A DNA stretch of 64,000 nt. Source: Gloeopeniophorella convolvens. Its lineage: Eukaryota; Basidiomycota; Agaricomycetes; Russulales. Shown piece after piece: positions 1 through 11,750 of the stretch. The translations under genes were made by a program, and so were the position numbers. Where the stretch lies: positions 205,338-269,337 of the forward strand of contig WTXD01000034.1 in assembly GCA_022496205.1 (NCBI GenBank). The letters run 5' to 3'. Each line of letters starts with the position of its first letter. The first letter of the stretch is position 1. The notes beneath the pieces are model-generated. The model saw only the letters and a program-made list of their open reading frames with translations. It did no database searches and was not told the origin of the DNA.

Positions 1-1
1 C

Positions 2-795
2 TCACGGACTGACGCCCATGCACAGATCACTTCTCATGAGCGCTACCTCCACGTCGGCGCTGCTGATGGCGCGCCCGGATTCAACGAGCTCGTAGACGAT
101 ATCGCAGCAAACTTCGGTATCGTTGGAACGCAGGCAGTCCTAGAAGATATGCATGACTGGAATGGAGACTGGGATGTTATATATCCATTTTCCGCTGTAA
201 GTACTACCCTACCTTTCGTCCTTGTCTTTCGATGCTCATCACCTGCATATTGTAGTTCATGTCGCCGTACAAGATTCCCCTACCTATAGAACCGGGATTC
301 GTGTCCCCATTTGCAAATGGCACGCGCGCGTTCAAGATTGAGGCCGTCGAAGACCACGTTGACTCCGTAGCTGGCACTCGCAGCCTGACGCTGCAGATCA
401 CCCATCCTGGACTTATCTGGACCGGTAAGTTATCACCGCGTTCCCTTAGGCGTCACTCATGTGCATTAGTCATTGCATTCGACGCGCACGTACTGCAATG
501 GACGCTCGACGATGCGCCGCCCGATGAGCACACGCGACACCATATCAAAGAAGCCTCGTTCTTCGGGCATGACACCTGGACAGTCGACCTTACCGTGAAG
601 GGGACTGCGCCCCTGGCGATCAACTTCGTTGGTGTCGACGAGGCGGCGATGTGGCCCGCCAAGCAGGCCGCCAAGGCGCAGGGCGGACATGCGATGGCGC
701 TATTCGAGCGCCTCGACTCCTGGTTAGCGCGCGTGACGGACGATAGCGTCGATGTCATGCTACTCGCGACGGTCGGCGGTGTGACTACGGTGTGA
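2..795 (+). CDS. PFF1: Vacuolar membrane protease Pff1-like, C-terminal part (5' end outside window)
   Basis: Three exons are visible: 2-196, 256-424 and 470-795. Introns 197-255 and 425-469 have GTAAGT donors and TAG acceptors, and the frame is kept across both. The last intron is only 45 nt and would also stay open if retained. The product is the lumenal C-terminal domain of the multi-spanning M28-family vacuolar metalloprotease (Pff1/ERMP1 family). Recognisable stretches are HDWNGDWDVIYPFSAF, VIAFDAHVLQW, INFVGVDEAAMWP and the ending DVMLLATVGGVTTV. The zinc-binding peptidase domain and membrane helices would lie upstream of base 1, so catalytic residues cannot be checked. In the family this protein sits in the vacuolar membrane; its substrates are poorly known. 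The assignment rests on recalled family resemblance over the whole visible part. Confidence 0.85.
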
Positions 796-3008
796 AGACC
801 GGACGATATAGCTTCATTTACGGCCTATAATGCCACAAACGATGGGACCCAGTCCATCACAGAATATTATCTATCACAGAGCATGAACCTGAAGAGGCTA
901 TTCGCTATCCGCGGTGACCTCAGCATCGCCAACCTGCAAGGCAGTATCGTCTCGAATGGCACTTCCAATCGTTCTCAACCGGGATGACCGAAACCTCTCC
1001 GACAAAGGCGGAACCTTCAGCGGTGCGGCGCTACTGACGCAGTTTTCTTCCGTTCCCTGGAAAACGCCATGCCACTGAGCCCATCAATCAACCCATCTAC
1101 GACAAAAATAGTATAGGGAAGTGTCATGCCCGTAGATGACATTCATTATGTGTCTGATCTAGCCCCGTGCAAGAAATGTTTTCTAGGACCCGCAATCACC
1201 GTGGCATTGTCTTTGGTCCCATGCTGTAACACTGCCAATATCTCCGTCTGTGCTCCTCAGCGACCCTTGGTGCGGACAACGGACACGGTTCTCGGGGCTG
1301 CTCGCCTACTACTAGGCTATCGCGAAGGGCTCCGGCTGACCGAAGGCTTGGCCCCCTTGCCTTGGCAAGTGTGCAACATCACGCAGTCTGGGGACGCGAA
1401 GCCTTCCGGTGTTTGCAGCCCCACTCGGTGGGCTTGCCGGGTCTCCTTCTGTCTCCTTCCGTTGACCAGCCGCGGCTTTCATTGATAATCCCAGCTCGGG
1501 TAGCCTGTAGGGTCGCCTGACTTAATACGATTCCCGGGATCGTACGGTAATTTGATGATCGCCCACGCAGGCTGTGCTAGGCTGTGCTCCGTATCCGTCT
1601 CGCTGCTGTAAAGGTGCCGTACGCATCTCCGAGATCCATGTGTCGTGTTGGCGACAAGCTCACGGCGTTCCAGACGAGTCGCAAGGCCTGCGCTGCTGTG
1701 CAACCGTCTCACTCACTGAATCGAATAGCACAGCGAGCCACGCCATATAACATATCGTATCTAGTCATCCACCCCGAAAGCTGAGCGCTATGTATGTACT
1801 GACTACATGGCATGAATACACTGTTCCTTGTTGATAGACGCCCGGATGCCTGCAAGCATAACTTATCTCAGAGCTCGGTGATTCTTCGATGCTGGACCTG
1901 AGATGCTTCAGAACAGACGGCCTTGGGCCTAAGTCATCTAACATCGAGAATCGGGCCACGGTGTATGACATTAAGTACGCTCCCATTGGTATTCAAAATA
2001 TGTCCATTTCTCAAATGTAGAGTACAAACTGAGAACTCCGACCGGCTGATAAGGTATATAACATCGTCACCGCAGATCGTCGTCGAAAGCCGAGGACCTG
2101 CGCATGCGTTTTAACCAGAAGCCTAGTCACGAGTTGCTTATTCATAACACCCTTACCCTGATCTTACCTGTCATCAACAGAGAGTACAGAATATATCATC
2201 CTCGATCGGCTCTGGGGATCGCACGTGTTGGTCCTCAGTCGAGTGGCCAACGGGACTAGAGTGGATGGTCGAGATTTTTGCTAGCAGTCTTTTTGTCAGG
2301 GACAACTTGCACCTTCACTTCGGGGTGAGAGAACCGCAGAGGCATTGACACTGGTGTTCCAGCCTCAAACTCGGGACACGGCAGCCGCGAACGTGTGTGG
2401 GACCTACATTGAGTCTGATGACTCTCGCGAACCACTTGAACATAGAAGAACAGTTGGGTATAAGCAGCGCCTGGGAACTCATCGGGGGCGGTAGGAAGTG
2501 CCGGACTTCGAAGCAGCCCCGCTCCCCGCTTATGCTCGCAGGTTGCCTGTAGAACCCCAACCTGGGTGCCTGGATTGTAGTCCATCATCGTGTCAAGTTT
2601 GGTTGACGGTGGCGCTAAACGCTGGCATTCGCGCCGTTAACGGAGGTGGTGCGGTTGAAAGAGATGGACGTCCTTCAGTCATTGCGGCGCGGGTGCGGCA
2701 GAGGTAACCAATGGGCTTCCCCTTGACCCTCTCTGCCAATCTGTATCGGACCGATTGATGGCTGATCGACAGCTTCTGGCACCCGAGATGTCCAGAAGGG
2801 CCGCCGGCCCCTCTACACTCACCCGTCAGCGTCCGATGTTGAAGGCCCTTGAGTGCCTGCTTCACCCACGTTACGCCATTTGACAACGGGCGCAGAGCTG
2901 GAACACCAGTATATACCCACCATAAGATATAAACACTTCTAAGCATCATCATTATCATCATATTCGTGCGGCGCCCGGGCCGAGCCGCACCACAACGGCG
3001 CTTCGAGC
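796..3008. other. Gene-poor stretch, nothing recognised
   Basis: About 2.2 kb between the Pff1 stop and the next gene. Open frames here, such as one at 1126-1485, are short, lack recognisable domains and do not connect through convincing splice sites. A short CATCAT-rich run lies near 2946-2962. I see no RNA gene, LTR or terminal inverted repeat. Confidence 0.5.
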
Positions 3009-3874
3009 TTATTCCTCCGCATCCGAGTCCGAACTCGCCTGCGCCAGGCGCGCAAGTAAAGACCCATCGAGGGCACCTGTATACATCACAAAGTGGGTTC
3101 GGAGTGGCTGATGACAGGAAAAACAAGGCGTACGTCCGGCAGTTCCGCGCCGACCGCGGTAGGCTGCAAGAGGCGATATCGGCGCAGGCGATGGTGACGG
3201 TGGAAGTGAGCCCGTGGATGATGCAAATGATGTGTCGGGTGAGCTGGGAAGGTTGTTGAACGACAACGAGTAAGATTGTGCGAGGCCGCGTGGGTCCGAC
3301 GCGCCACCAGGACCCATGGAGGTGGAGAACGCGAGCTGGCGCTGTGGTGTGGTCTATGTGCATCCAAATGAGCATGCATAACGCGCAGAGGGGATGGCAC
3401 TCGCACGTTGGGAGACAGTCCAGCATGTTTAACGCGCCAATTAGGCGTGGTAAGCTGCGACGCTTTGGCATTAGGCGAGAAGGTTTTCGAGGGTGACGGG
3501 ATGGATGGGTAAGGTGCGGGTGGTGAACGTATGGCAATGGATGACTGCGTTATATTGAGGAGCAATATCGCGAGGAAAAGCAATTCTACGACGAGGCAGC
3601 GCGCGTTCGAACAAGCGTTGAGAGTTTGAAAGGAACATCGTGACAGATGGCGCGTACCTGTGAGCGCAACACCCTTCTCCCATTTAGAGTGGAATGAGCC
3701 TCGATATAACTTCCATGCGGCCGCGTACAATGTTGGAAGGGGGAGGAGGTGAGTTAAAGTGACAAGGCCAACTAGAGCAATGACCGAGTTCCTCAAGCGG
3801 AGAATGGCTTCAGAATGTCGCGGTTTCATAAAGTCGAAGAATGAGCCCTGCTGCATAGACTTCCGGGTTGCCAT
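3009..3874 (-). CDS. Two-TM membrane protein, POM34-like nucleoporin candidate
   Basis: Four-exon model, complement of 3009-3076, 3134-3341, 3407-3585 and 3658-3874, giving 223 residues in one frame. Donors are GTACGC, GTGCGA and GTACGC; acceptors end GTAG, ACAG and ACAG. The ATG at 3874 starts MATRKSMQQGSFFDFMKP. Two hydrophobic segments, around SVIALVGLVTLTHLLPLP and LLFLAILLLNIT, are separated by a short basic loop. A Ser/Pro-rich tail follows, with PPAPYPSIPSPSK, then LAAYRGRRG, then an acidic end SSDSDAEE. That layout (two close TMs, cytosolic Pro/Ser tail, small acidic C-terminus) is what I recall for fungal nuclear-pore membrane proteins of the POM34/NPCC type. The splice model is well supported; the family call is tentative. 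It is followed on the same strand by the GLTP gene (its upstream neighbour). Confidence 0.5.
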
Positions 3875-4062
3875 TGGGAGAGATACGTGGTTCGGCTGCT
3901 TCTCGAGATGAGATGTTGTATACAAGGTGAGGTTATTCACCGAAGGTGGTGGCAGCAACCGCGACTGGCCTCAACTTCAAGTGGTCCGCACACACGTGAT
4001 CAGAGAAAGACACAAAAGAAGTGAACCTCGGAAATGTCATGATATCGTCTATATACTGTACA

Positions 4063-4932
4063 CTAAACCCGACCATAGCCACCATCTTGCAAAAATGCAG
4101 CCAGTCTAATAGCCAATGCGTCCAGTGCTGCCAGCCACTTGGCGAGCTCAGTGTCCAGCTTCTCGACCGAACCGCCCTCAGCAATGCGCGTAAAGAAGTC
4201 GTCGCGACGAGGCACAGCACGAATGGCAACCTGAGCTCGATGTGAGAGGCCAACTAGCAGAGCTGGCACCGTGATGTGACGTACGGAAACAACGGAACGG
4301 ATGACAAACGAGTGGTGGTGGCCAAGTACCACGTCGTACGCGCGCTTGAAGCATGTGCGAAGTTCGGCATTGTGGTCTTCTTGAGCATATTGCAGAGCAC
4401 GGCACGTGAACAAGAGACCCCTGTATACAGTGTTTAGTGGACCACAGAAGAGGGAAGATTATGGCCGGGCTGTGCGCACCGCGTCAGGCGGACCAGACAT
4501 GCTGTGCCGTACTTCTCGCCCTCCCGCGCCTCCGCCTTGACGAGATTCTCGAGAGTCTCGGACACCGATTCATGGCCTTTGTACCGGGTCCGGACGCCCT
4601 GAAGGCGGAGTGTTGGGAGAGGCGCGGAAAGCTGCGGTGCAAGATTGACGCACCGCAATGTTGTTTCGCAGGTCGGTCTGCACAAAACCAAACACTGCGC
4701 CGCCCAACAGATCTGAGTGAAAACTTCAGAAAAACAGGAGTGTTGACGAATGTTGATGGTGATACCAAACAAGTTCATGAGGCCATCTGCAGCCTCGAGG
4801 AAGGATACTGTTTCAACACCATCAGCGGTTATTGGGACGTCTACAAATGACTGCTCCCGATGATCAACGCGACACAGGGACAAAAGGAGAAGGAGGATGA
4901 CGAACCTTGACAGTCTCGAATTGAGGAGCCAT
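4063..4932 (-). CDS. Glycolipid transfer protein (GLTP)-like protein
   Basis: Six exons, complement of 4063-4230, 4285-4420, 4480-4598, 4654-4712, 4766-4850 and 4906-4932, give 197 residues, close to the usual ~200 of GLTP-fold proteins. GLTP proteins move glycosphingolipids between membranes in the cytosol. Landmarks: SFLEAADGLMNLFDLLGG (helix 1 and turn), the TDLRNNI recognition segment with D51 and N55, RGLLFTCRALQY (helix 4), AYDVVLGHHHSFV carrying the conserved His (H133), and a C-terminus GGYGRV like the family's short hydrophobic ending. In this model the positions matching human GLTP K55 and W96 are G58 and R94, so the sugar/sphingosine site is altered or binds another lipid. The ATG at 4932 is the only start in frame with the spliced exon 2. 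It is divergent from the zinc-knuckle gene, about 850 bp away. Confidence 0.85.
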
Positions 4933-5781
4933 GGGAGGGTTACTAAGACGCAGTAGCAGGCTGTGGGAGTCAACGAGCAAAGGACATGTCGCGCTCGGAC
5001 TCGCGGGAGAGTGGACCGGGTTTGCGGACACGCCGCTTCGGCGTTTTGGACAATGCAGCGATAACCACGTGGCGGCGGGGATCACTCCTCGGCATCTCAT
5101 CTAATCTTGACCTTTCCCTTTATATTTATTCGCCGATGCCAGAAAACAATACAAGGCGATGACTTCTCGCGGTTAAGACGGGTGAGTGGCATGCCACGGC
5201 CCTGAGGAGGCCGGGACCGCTGCGAAGCGTCCGGCAGAGAGAGTTACGAATGTTTGTCGAGATGGGGATGATGTTACGAATGTTGTGATGGGTTTTTGAT
5301 GCAGGTTGGCGGAAACGGAGTATTGAATGTCGCATGAACTGGGCTGTGAACAAGAAGCTCGAAGCGGTGTGAGCAGGACTTGATCCGAGATGCAGCCTCA
5401 CTTCTAGATCCTTTTATTTGCATCCAACATTCATTTCTCCATTTCATCTCTCTTTTTCCGTTGCTCATCACTTCATCTGCGCCAGCGCATCCCTCAGGGC
5501 CTTGTTTTCTCCCCCAACCACCCACTCTCTTTCCTTTCTCTTTTTCCTGCTGGCTCAACTCGCCCGACTCACTCCGACCGCACCATAGCCCCATATGTCG
5601 GCGTCCGAGTAACTCTTTCCTCCGTTGTTCATGTCAGACTCCCGCTGAATGATGACTACCCAGCCAGGCTGCCTCTCCGACCACCCAGGACTCTCCTTCT
5701 CCACCTCCGACGTGCGTTTGTCCCTCAGATCTCTCCCTCGCGCCTCTCACGCTTGATATCCGTCCCGTTTACAGGCTACCT
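4933..5781. promoter_or_regulatory. Divergent intergenic region with CT-rich tract
   Basis: Shared upstream region of the GLTP-like gene (-) and the zinc-knuckle gene (+). From about 5400 to 5760 the + strand is strongly C/T-rich, a common feature of fungal promoters and 5' leaders just before transcription starts. A plausible leader intron (GTGCGT donor near 5712, TTTACAG acceptor near 5774) lies immediately before the ATG at 5782. No specific operator can be named. Confidence 0.35.
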
Positions 5782-7624
5782 ATGAAGCGCAAGGCTTCGG
5801 AGGAGCCTGGCTCGGCGCAGGACGACCGCCCTTCGTCGTCCAAGGAGTACGAATCGGGGCGTGTAACTTGCGAAACATGTGGCGAGTCCGTCTCGTACCG
5901 CGACGAGCGCACGGGCGCATTTACCACGAAACATTGGGATGCACACAAGCTTAAGTGGTGCGTTCTCCGTTCAGCATGGTCATTCCCAATGCGCTCACGC
6001 CCCCCCCCCCTCCTTCAAATTCCCCAGCTCGACCACGGCCCCCGCTCCTTCCGCCCCAGAGCCTGCATCGGCACACGCACAGCCATCTGAGCCCCCTGCG
6101 GAATCGACTTCCGCCGGTCCACCGTCCAAGCGCCGGCGAGCGAAGCGGTCCGAGGAAGAGCGTATCAAGTACCTCCGTTCGGATCCCTATGTCGCTCAGT
6201 TCGAGCCGTACCGCGTCCTCTGCGCGTCCTGCGACAAGTGGATCCGCCTCCGGCCCAACTCGACCTATTGCTCCATCCCGTGGGATGCCCACCGCAAGAG
6301 CTGCCTTGCGCGCAAGGGGTAAGTCATTCCATCCTGCCCCGCCTTTGTCATCGCCTTGCCCGGCCCTTTCGCTTACACACTCGGCACCACAGGACAAAGA
6401 TCGCGGTTCCGCCGTTTGCAGCCGGAGACCCGGATGCTCGTAAGTACGATGGCGAACGTGTGTTTTGCGGCGCTTGCAGCACTTGGGTCGCGGTCGGCTC
6501 CGAAGAGCAGGCAGCCCGTGCTTGGTCTCAACACCGCGCCCAGTGTCAATCGGGGTCATCGCGGGGCAACTCTGCAGCGCCTGCTATTCCCAGGTTGGCC
6601 GATCCATCCGCGTTACTCACCTGTGAGCTGACGCCCACGCGACGTTATTCTCAGCGTCCCCCCTCCACCGCACCACCAGATGGCATTAGCCTCGATGCCT
6701 GCACTTCCCCCTCCTCCCCCGCGGCCCTCGAAGGAACAGGATCGCCCGCCCAGCCCCCCTGCACCATCAGCCCCTCAAGCACTGCAGGCGCTACAGGCGT
6801 CAGACGCATCCGCGCCTACCCCGGCCGCCGTCTCAGCTCCTGGTACCGGCAGCGAGTCCCGCCGGAGGAATGCCGAGCAGCGCGCCGCACAGCTACGCGC
6901 AGATCCGCTTCTGGCCCACGTGGAACCGCATCGCGTCTTCTGTGCTCTGTGCAGCAAGTGGGTGCAGCTGCGCCAGGATAGCACATTCTGCGCGTACCCA
7001 TGGCAGCAGCACCGCACCAAGTGTGTTATCCGGCAGTAAGTCCTTTCCCGCCGCCATTAATCGTTCACACCGTTGCCAGGACACCCGCGCTCACGAGCTT
7101 TCTTTATATGTTTATAGTGAGAAGAAGGCCAAAGTGACGGTCGCAGGCGGTGTTGCACCGAGTGATGATCCTACACCTGCGTCCGGGGACGATGAAGACG
7201 AGGATGAGGACGCAAGTGCGGACGGCGCTGATCCAGACACGGATGCTGGTGCCAGCGCAGGCCTGGTTGCACATGGGCATGCCCATGCCGACAGTCAAGC
7301 TCCCCGTTTCGCTGACTTGGATTCTCCAGCGGACCGGTATGTGTCCATGCAGCTTTGCACAAGGGCTGGCAATGCTGACGAGTGATTTTTTGTACCACCT
7401 TCAGGCTGAGCTTCACACGGCACTCTATCTCGTACCTCTTCCGCACAACATACACCGCTGCAGACACACTGACGATTGCTGCTCTTGTCGCGTACATGAA
7501 CGCAGCTCTTCCCCCCGATAAGCACGAGGAATTTGACACCGCCGAGGTTATTCGCGCCGCTAAGGCTCTGCGTGATCGTGGACGCATCGCGTTCGAGGGT
7601 GACACCCTCAAAGTCCTACACTAG
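5782..7624 (+). CDS. Four-repeat C-x2-C...H-x3-C zinc-knuckle protein with winged-helix-like C-terminus
   Basis: Six exons: 5782-5957, 6028-6318, 6393-6593, 6655-7035, 7118-7336 and 7405-7624, 495 residues. Four related zinc-binding-like modules occur at C30/C33/H55/C59, C124/C127/H147/C151, C181/C184/H203/C207 and C319/C322/H342/C346. Each follows the pattern C-x2-C-x2-W-(aromatic/basic stretch)-W-x2-H-x3-C, as in VLCASCDKWIRL and VFCALCSKWVQL. Linkers are Pro/Ala/Ser-rich and one holds a basic KRRRAKR stretch, a likely nuclear signal. An acidic run (DDEDEDEDAS) precedes a C-terminal ~75 residues with a winged-helix look (FDTAEVIRAAKALRDRGRIA). Role unknown; nucleic-acid binding is an inference from architecture. 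An alternative acceptor near 7078 for intron 4 also stays in frame. Confidence 0.75.
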
Positions 7625-8192
7625 ACCACACGCCGCCGCTCCCACGGCACGCAATGCTCCCTTTCTCTCCTTTCTGTATTCGTTTCTTGCCCGGGTCGGC
7701 GGTTTGACTGCCTGCTTCCCTGCTACTCTACGCTCTGCTATTGGGTCCTCCCGACCGTATATACTACTGTTTTCTATTGCTCGACCACCTGCTGTGTTGA
7801 TGATGATGACGATGACGATGACGATGACGTGTTGTCCTTACTTAGCCCTAGACGTGCCATGGACTCTGTGTCGCCCGTGCTCGCTGAACTTATTGCGTAT
7901 TTTGCTTGCTCCTACTTTTCGATGTATCATATGTATTTCCCTGGTAACGCGGCGGCTAACGTGTCTGCGCCTGTGTTCACCATATTATTCGACTAGTATA
8001 CTCCCTGGGACGCTCGTACTCTACAATTACACACGCTGGGGTTGCGCCCAGGCTCAATATAGCCCAGATACAGGAGAGATTATAAACGATAGATACACAG
8101 ATACAGCGTCCCACGCGATAATGAAGCGGTAAAACGAAAGGATCGCAGGAGTGGTGGTTGGAGGTATAGAAGCGAGAAACGCGGCGCCAGGA
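7625..8192. other. Convergent 3' intergenic region with GAT/GAC microsatellite
   Basis: Lies between the stop of the zinc-knuckle gene and the stop of the Zn2Cys6 gene on the opposite strand. It holds a short trinucleotide run of GAT and GAC units at about 7799-7830. No gene is seen. Confidence 0.5.
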
Positions 8193-11100
8193 TCACATCT
8201 GTCCGCCGTCGAGGATTCCAGAGTGTTGCATAAATGACATCCAGGTCTCGTTCAGTCGAGCACTGTTCGGTGCGAGCCCGAGCTGTGTCAGCTCCGTTTG
8301 TGGCGCAAGTGTCGCGTAGCGGAGGTCATCGGAATGCGGCGGCGGAGCAGGGGCTGAGTATGCGTATGGCGCCACCGCGTACTGTGACGGCAGATCGACC
8401 GTGTACTGCGGCTGCGCTGGTGCATATCCATACTGCCCCGATGCCGGCACCTCTTCAGTGCGAGCGACGTAATGCGAGTCGTATCCCGTGTATTGCTCTT
8501 GCCGTGCAAGCCACTCGTCGAGCACGGTTTGTGCATGAGCGGCGTGTGCTTGTGCGTGTGCCTGGTCGTCGTATGAGGAAGGGATTGGTACTGATGCCTG
8601 GGGCGTCTGCGCTGGCGCCGAATGAGATGCACCTGCAGAACGGAAGACACGTGTGCGGCCAGCAAAGACTGCAAGTTCGTCCTCGATTTCCTCTTCTTTG
8701 ATACCCCACGCGGCACCGTCAGATTGGGGGGTGGGTGCCGGACCGCGTACTGCTGCGATCGCACGCTGCGCCTTGTCCCTTAGACGGCCCAAGATGACCT
8801 TGGAATGAATGTACGTTAAAAATAAGACAAGATGGACCCTGAAGGGCGAGACGCACATGGGCTTTAGCAGCACGACGGTTAACTTTGGAGGCCTTCGCGA
8901 ACAAAGCGCATGCCCCGTTAAGCTCTGCCATTGCCGAATCCGCGAGGTGCGAGCGGGGCCCGCGCGTGACGATAGATCCAAATACAACCTGACAAGTGGT
9001 GAGTAGACGCGACAGGGTGATTTTTCAAAGAGAGCATACCGCAGAAGAAAATGCATATGTCCATATGCTCCAGAAGCGGGACAAGATGACAGGTTGTATA
9101 GCAAACTGCTCGTGCACGTCGCTCAAGATCTTTGCGGCGGAACGGACAGTGGCCAAGAATGAAGGCGCATATTGGCTCCGAACAGGGTTTTCTGGGTCTT
9201 CGATTAGGGCCTGGGCAAAGAAGCTGCGGTGGAGGAACATCAAAACTTAAGATATTCCTCAGTGACGGATATCACATTGAGAAAGACAGCTGGCTTACTA
9301 ACTTCCCGCAAATGCGAGAGCATGAAGGCCGTCATAGAGGCGGAGATAGGAATGTTCCGGGGATCGACATCGGGTCCGCCACGTATCGCTTCTAGCATTT
9401 GTGGCGAGATATCGAACTCGCGGACCTTGCGGTCTAACTCCGTAACAGTAGAGTATCGAGGTGCCGTGGCAGTGAGCGTGCGAGCAGCAACCTCAGCCAC
9501 GCACTCAAATGAAAACCGGAAACCCCAAACGCCGACTTTGACCGGTGTCAGTCTAGGAAACGCGGGTGATACAGAGCAGGGCACAAACGTACACGATGCT
9601 ATTGCACCGCCTTCTAGACTAGAAGGCAGGTCTTCATCCTGTGGGAATTGGCAGTCTATATATGCACGGTTAAATGCAGGTGGGCGCCCAGTGGATAGTG
9701 TCTGTGGAGAAAAGTTAGAGGCACAGCGAGAAAACGATGGCCTAGATCCTGGCGTACATGCCACGAGTCGGCGATGAAAAGGTCCCAGAATACCATTCGG
9801 CGTCTCTGCACAACCTTTGGATCCGTTTCCCATCTAGCAGGGTCGCGGTCTGAATCGTGGTGAGCGCTGAGACTATATACGCCGTAGACTTGGCTTACGG
9901 AGTCCGATCTGCCAGCGAATGAGTGGGAATATCATCGTGTGAGTAGCCGTCGCAACGCACCGTCTGAGATAAGTGAGCAGCGAGCGCAACGAGAGACCAT
10001 GTTGTCTCCATGCTTGATTCGCCGCTGCTAACTTCACTTCCAGACATCGCATTGTAGATGCTTGAAACATGCAGAGTCTGGATAGTGACCAACGATGGCT
10101 TCTCAAGCACAGGCTGCAGGCAAAGTGCTGCCAGGGCAAGCTGATTATAATGCTCGCCTTCGGCCTCTGCGGCAGGGGTCGAGAGCTTCACATCCACGAT
10201 GCTTCCCAGGGCAAAGACGCTAAAGAGGAGCGCGAGGTCATGGGGCCCGCTGTAATCATCCGGGGGGTAGGCTGGCTGCTTCCGGTAGATCGCAGGTAGC
10301 ATCTCGTGGATGAGCTGCTGCCTAGACACGCTCCGGAAGAGCCAGGCGGCGTTCTCCAGGTAGGATTCGCAAATCGATAACGCCTGCTCCCACGGAGGTA
10401 GATGGTTCCGGATAAGTGCGATGACGCCCTCAACGGACCCCACAGGGGTGAATGGGAAAGCGTAAGAGAAGCGCTTAAGCTCGGGCGGCAGTGAATATGT
10501 CTTTGAACTGTCACTTGAATCTGTCTTTTGACTAGGGGATCCTGTCAAGTCTTCGTTTTCCAGCTGAAGATAAGTTCAGCTCACGTCGATGTGGCAACGT
10601 GATATGTGACATACCAGCAGGAGATCAGAGCCACCCGTAGGTCCGAAAAAGCGGGAGACACCATGATCAGAGATGGACATAGTCCCGAAGGCGTTCACGA
10701 CATCGGCAGGTGCGTCTTCTTCTTCTTCCTGCAGCTGCTCCTCGGGCTTGTCGGCGCTGTCGGCGACGGAAAAATTCTCGCGAAGAAGAGGGTGAGGCTC
10801 CGTGGAATGGCTAGCTTGTAGAACAGAAAGGGCATCTTCGAGCTGGCGAATCCGGTCACTCATGCGAGTGATCCGTCGATGCAGATGCTCCGTAGCTGCA
10901 ATCACGAAGCTGTAGACGCCCAGTTACTACGAGAAGTATACGTGAACGTGTAAGCAACGACGCACCGAGTTCCTTGCCCAGTCGCAAGGCTACCTGGAGG
11001 GGGAGGGGGGAAGGGGGGATCAGGTACGGCGTGGACGGGGATGCATAGGGACGAACCGTTTGGACACAAGGCAGCACATCCTCGCCTCTTTGGGGAGAGG

Positions 11101-11398
11101 TCGAATGAGATTGAGTTGTTTGAGATTGGCAAAGCGTACACTCACCTGACAGGATTGACATGGGATCTGCTTGTCACACTTTATCTTGAGTCTAGAAAGG
11201 AGATTGAGAGCTATTGAAGGGGAACATGGAATAGACGGGGCCGATCACGCACCTCCGACACTCGGCACAGGAGATCTCTCCGCGGTTCCTTTTCATCTCG
11301 ATTTCCCGAGAGTGCATGCCGTCCTGTCGGACCCCCACAGTGACATCACGGCTGGGCTTGCGGCGGTCTGCATGGGACTTGGACAGGTCGACGGGCAT
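8193..11398 (-). CDS. Fungal Zn(II)2Cys6 transcription factor with fungal-specific TF domain
   Basis: Twelve-exon model, complement of 8193-8798, 8857-8988, 9040-9245, 9299-9701, 9758-9849, 9899-9908, 9961-10563, 10615-10909, 10966-10993, 11057-11087, 11146-11191 and 11253-11398. It closes in frame at 865 residues. The zinc cluster is split over three exons: C44, C47, C54, C60, C63 and C72 (CAECRRLKIKCDKQIPC and onward), then the usual CPNGSLATGQGTR linker and a coiled-coil (ITRMSDRIRQLEDAL). The middle-homology region carries IGLHRDPARWETDP and RRRMVFWDLFIADSWH followed by TLSTGRPPAFN. The C-terminus is Tyr/Pro/Ala-rich and ends NETWMSFMQHSGILDG. It should be a nuclear DNA-binding regulator of the class PF04082; target genes unknown. 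A 10-nt exon (9899-9908) is needed for the motif. The N-terminal start is uncertain because further upstream in-frame sequence exists to 11578. A short extra intron near 9590-9630 is possible. Confidence 0.88.
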
Positions 11399-11750
11399 TG
11401 CACCGTGTCTGGAGGGGTCATTCGTCAAGGAGAAATTAGCTTCCCGCCGGAGGCGAAGGGCATGGGAATAGGCCTTCCTGATTTGGTAAGCACCCGAATC
11501 ATTATCCGCGCCGCCGTCGGTCCCGCTTGCCGCGGCTGTTTGTTTTTCCTCTGCTTCACCCTCTGTCAGCACTCCCAACTTTCAGCACTGCTTTCTTCTG
11601 CGTAAACCGTGGCGTCCAACCAGTTCCTGTTTACCGTGCTTCCTGGCCTCGCGCTGGGCCTTGCTGGGCCTCTTGGCAGCTGGCTCTGTCAGCCGGTGGC
11701 CGGCACCGCCTCTTAGCGCCTCTTCCGCGGGTTGCCGGAAGCATCGTGTG
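11399..11750. other. Upstream region of the Zn2Cys6 gene
   Basis: In-frame sequence on the minus strand continues to 11578 without a convincing start, so part of this may be N-terminal coding or 5' leader. Nothing else is recognised. Confidence 0.3.

Noticed and set aside
2593..3537. A 314-codon open frame on the minus strand.
   Set aside because: It is a shadow frame of the POM34-like gene; it lacks domain content, while the spliced frame gives TM segments and a good C-terminus.
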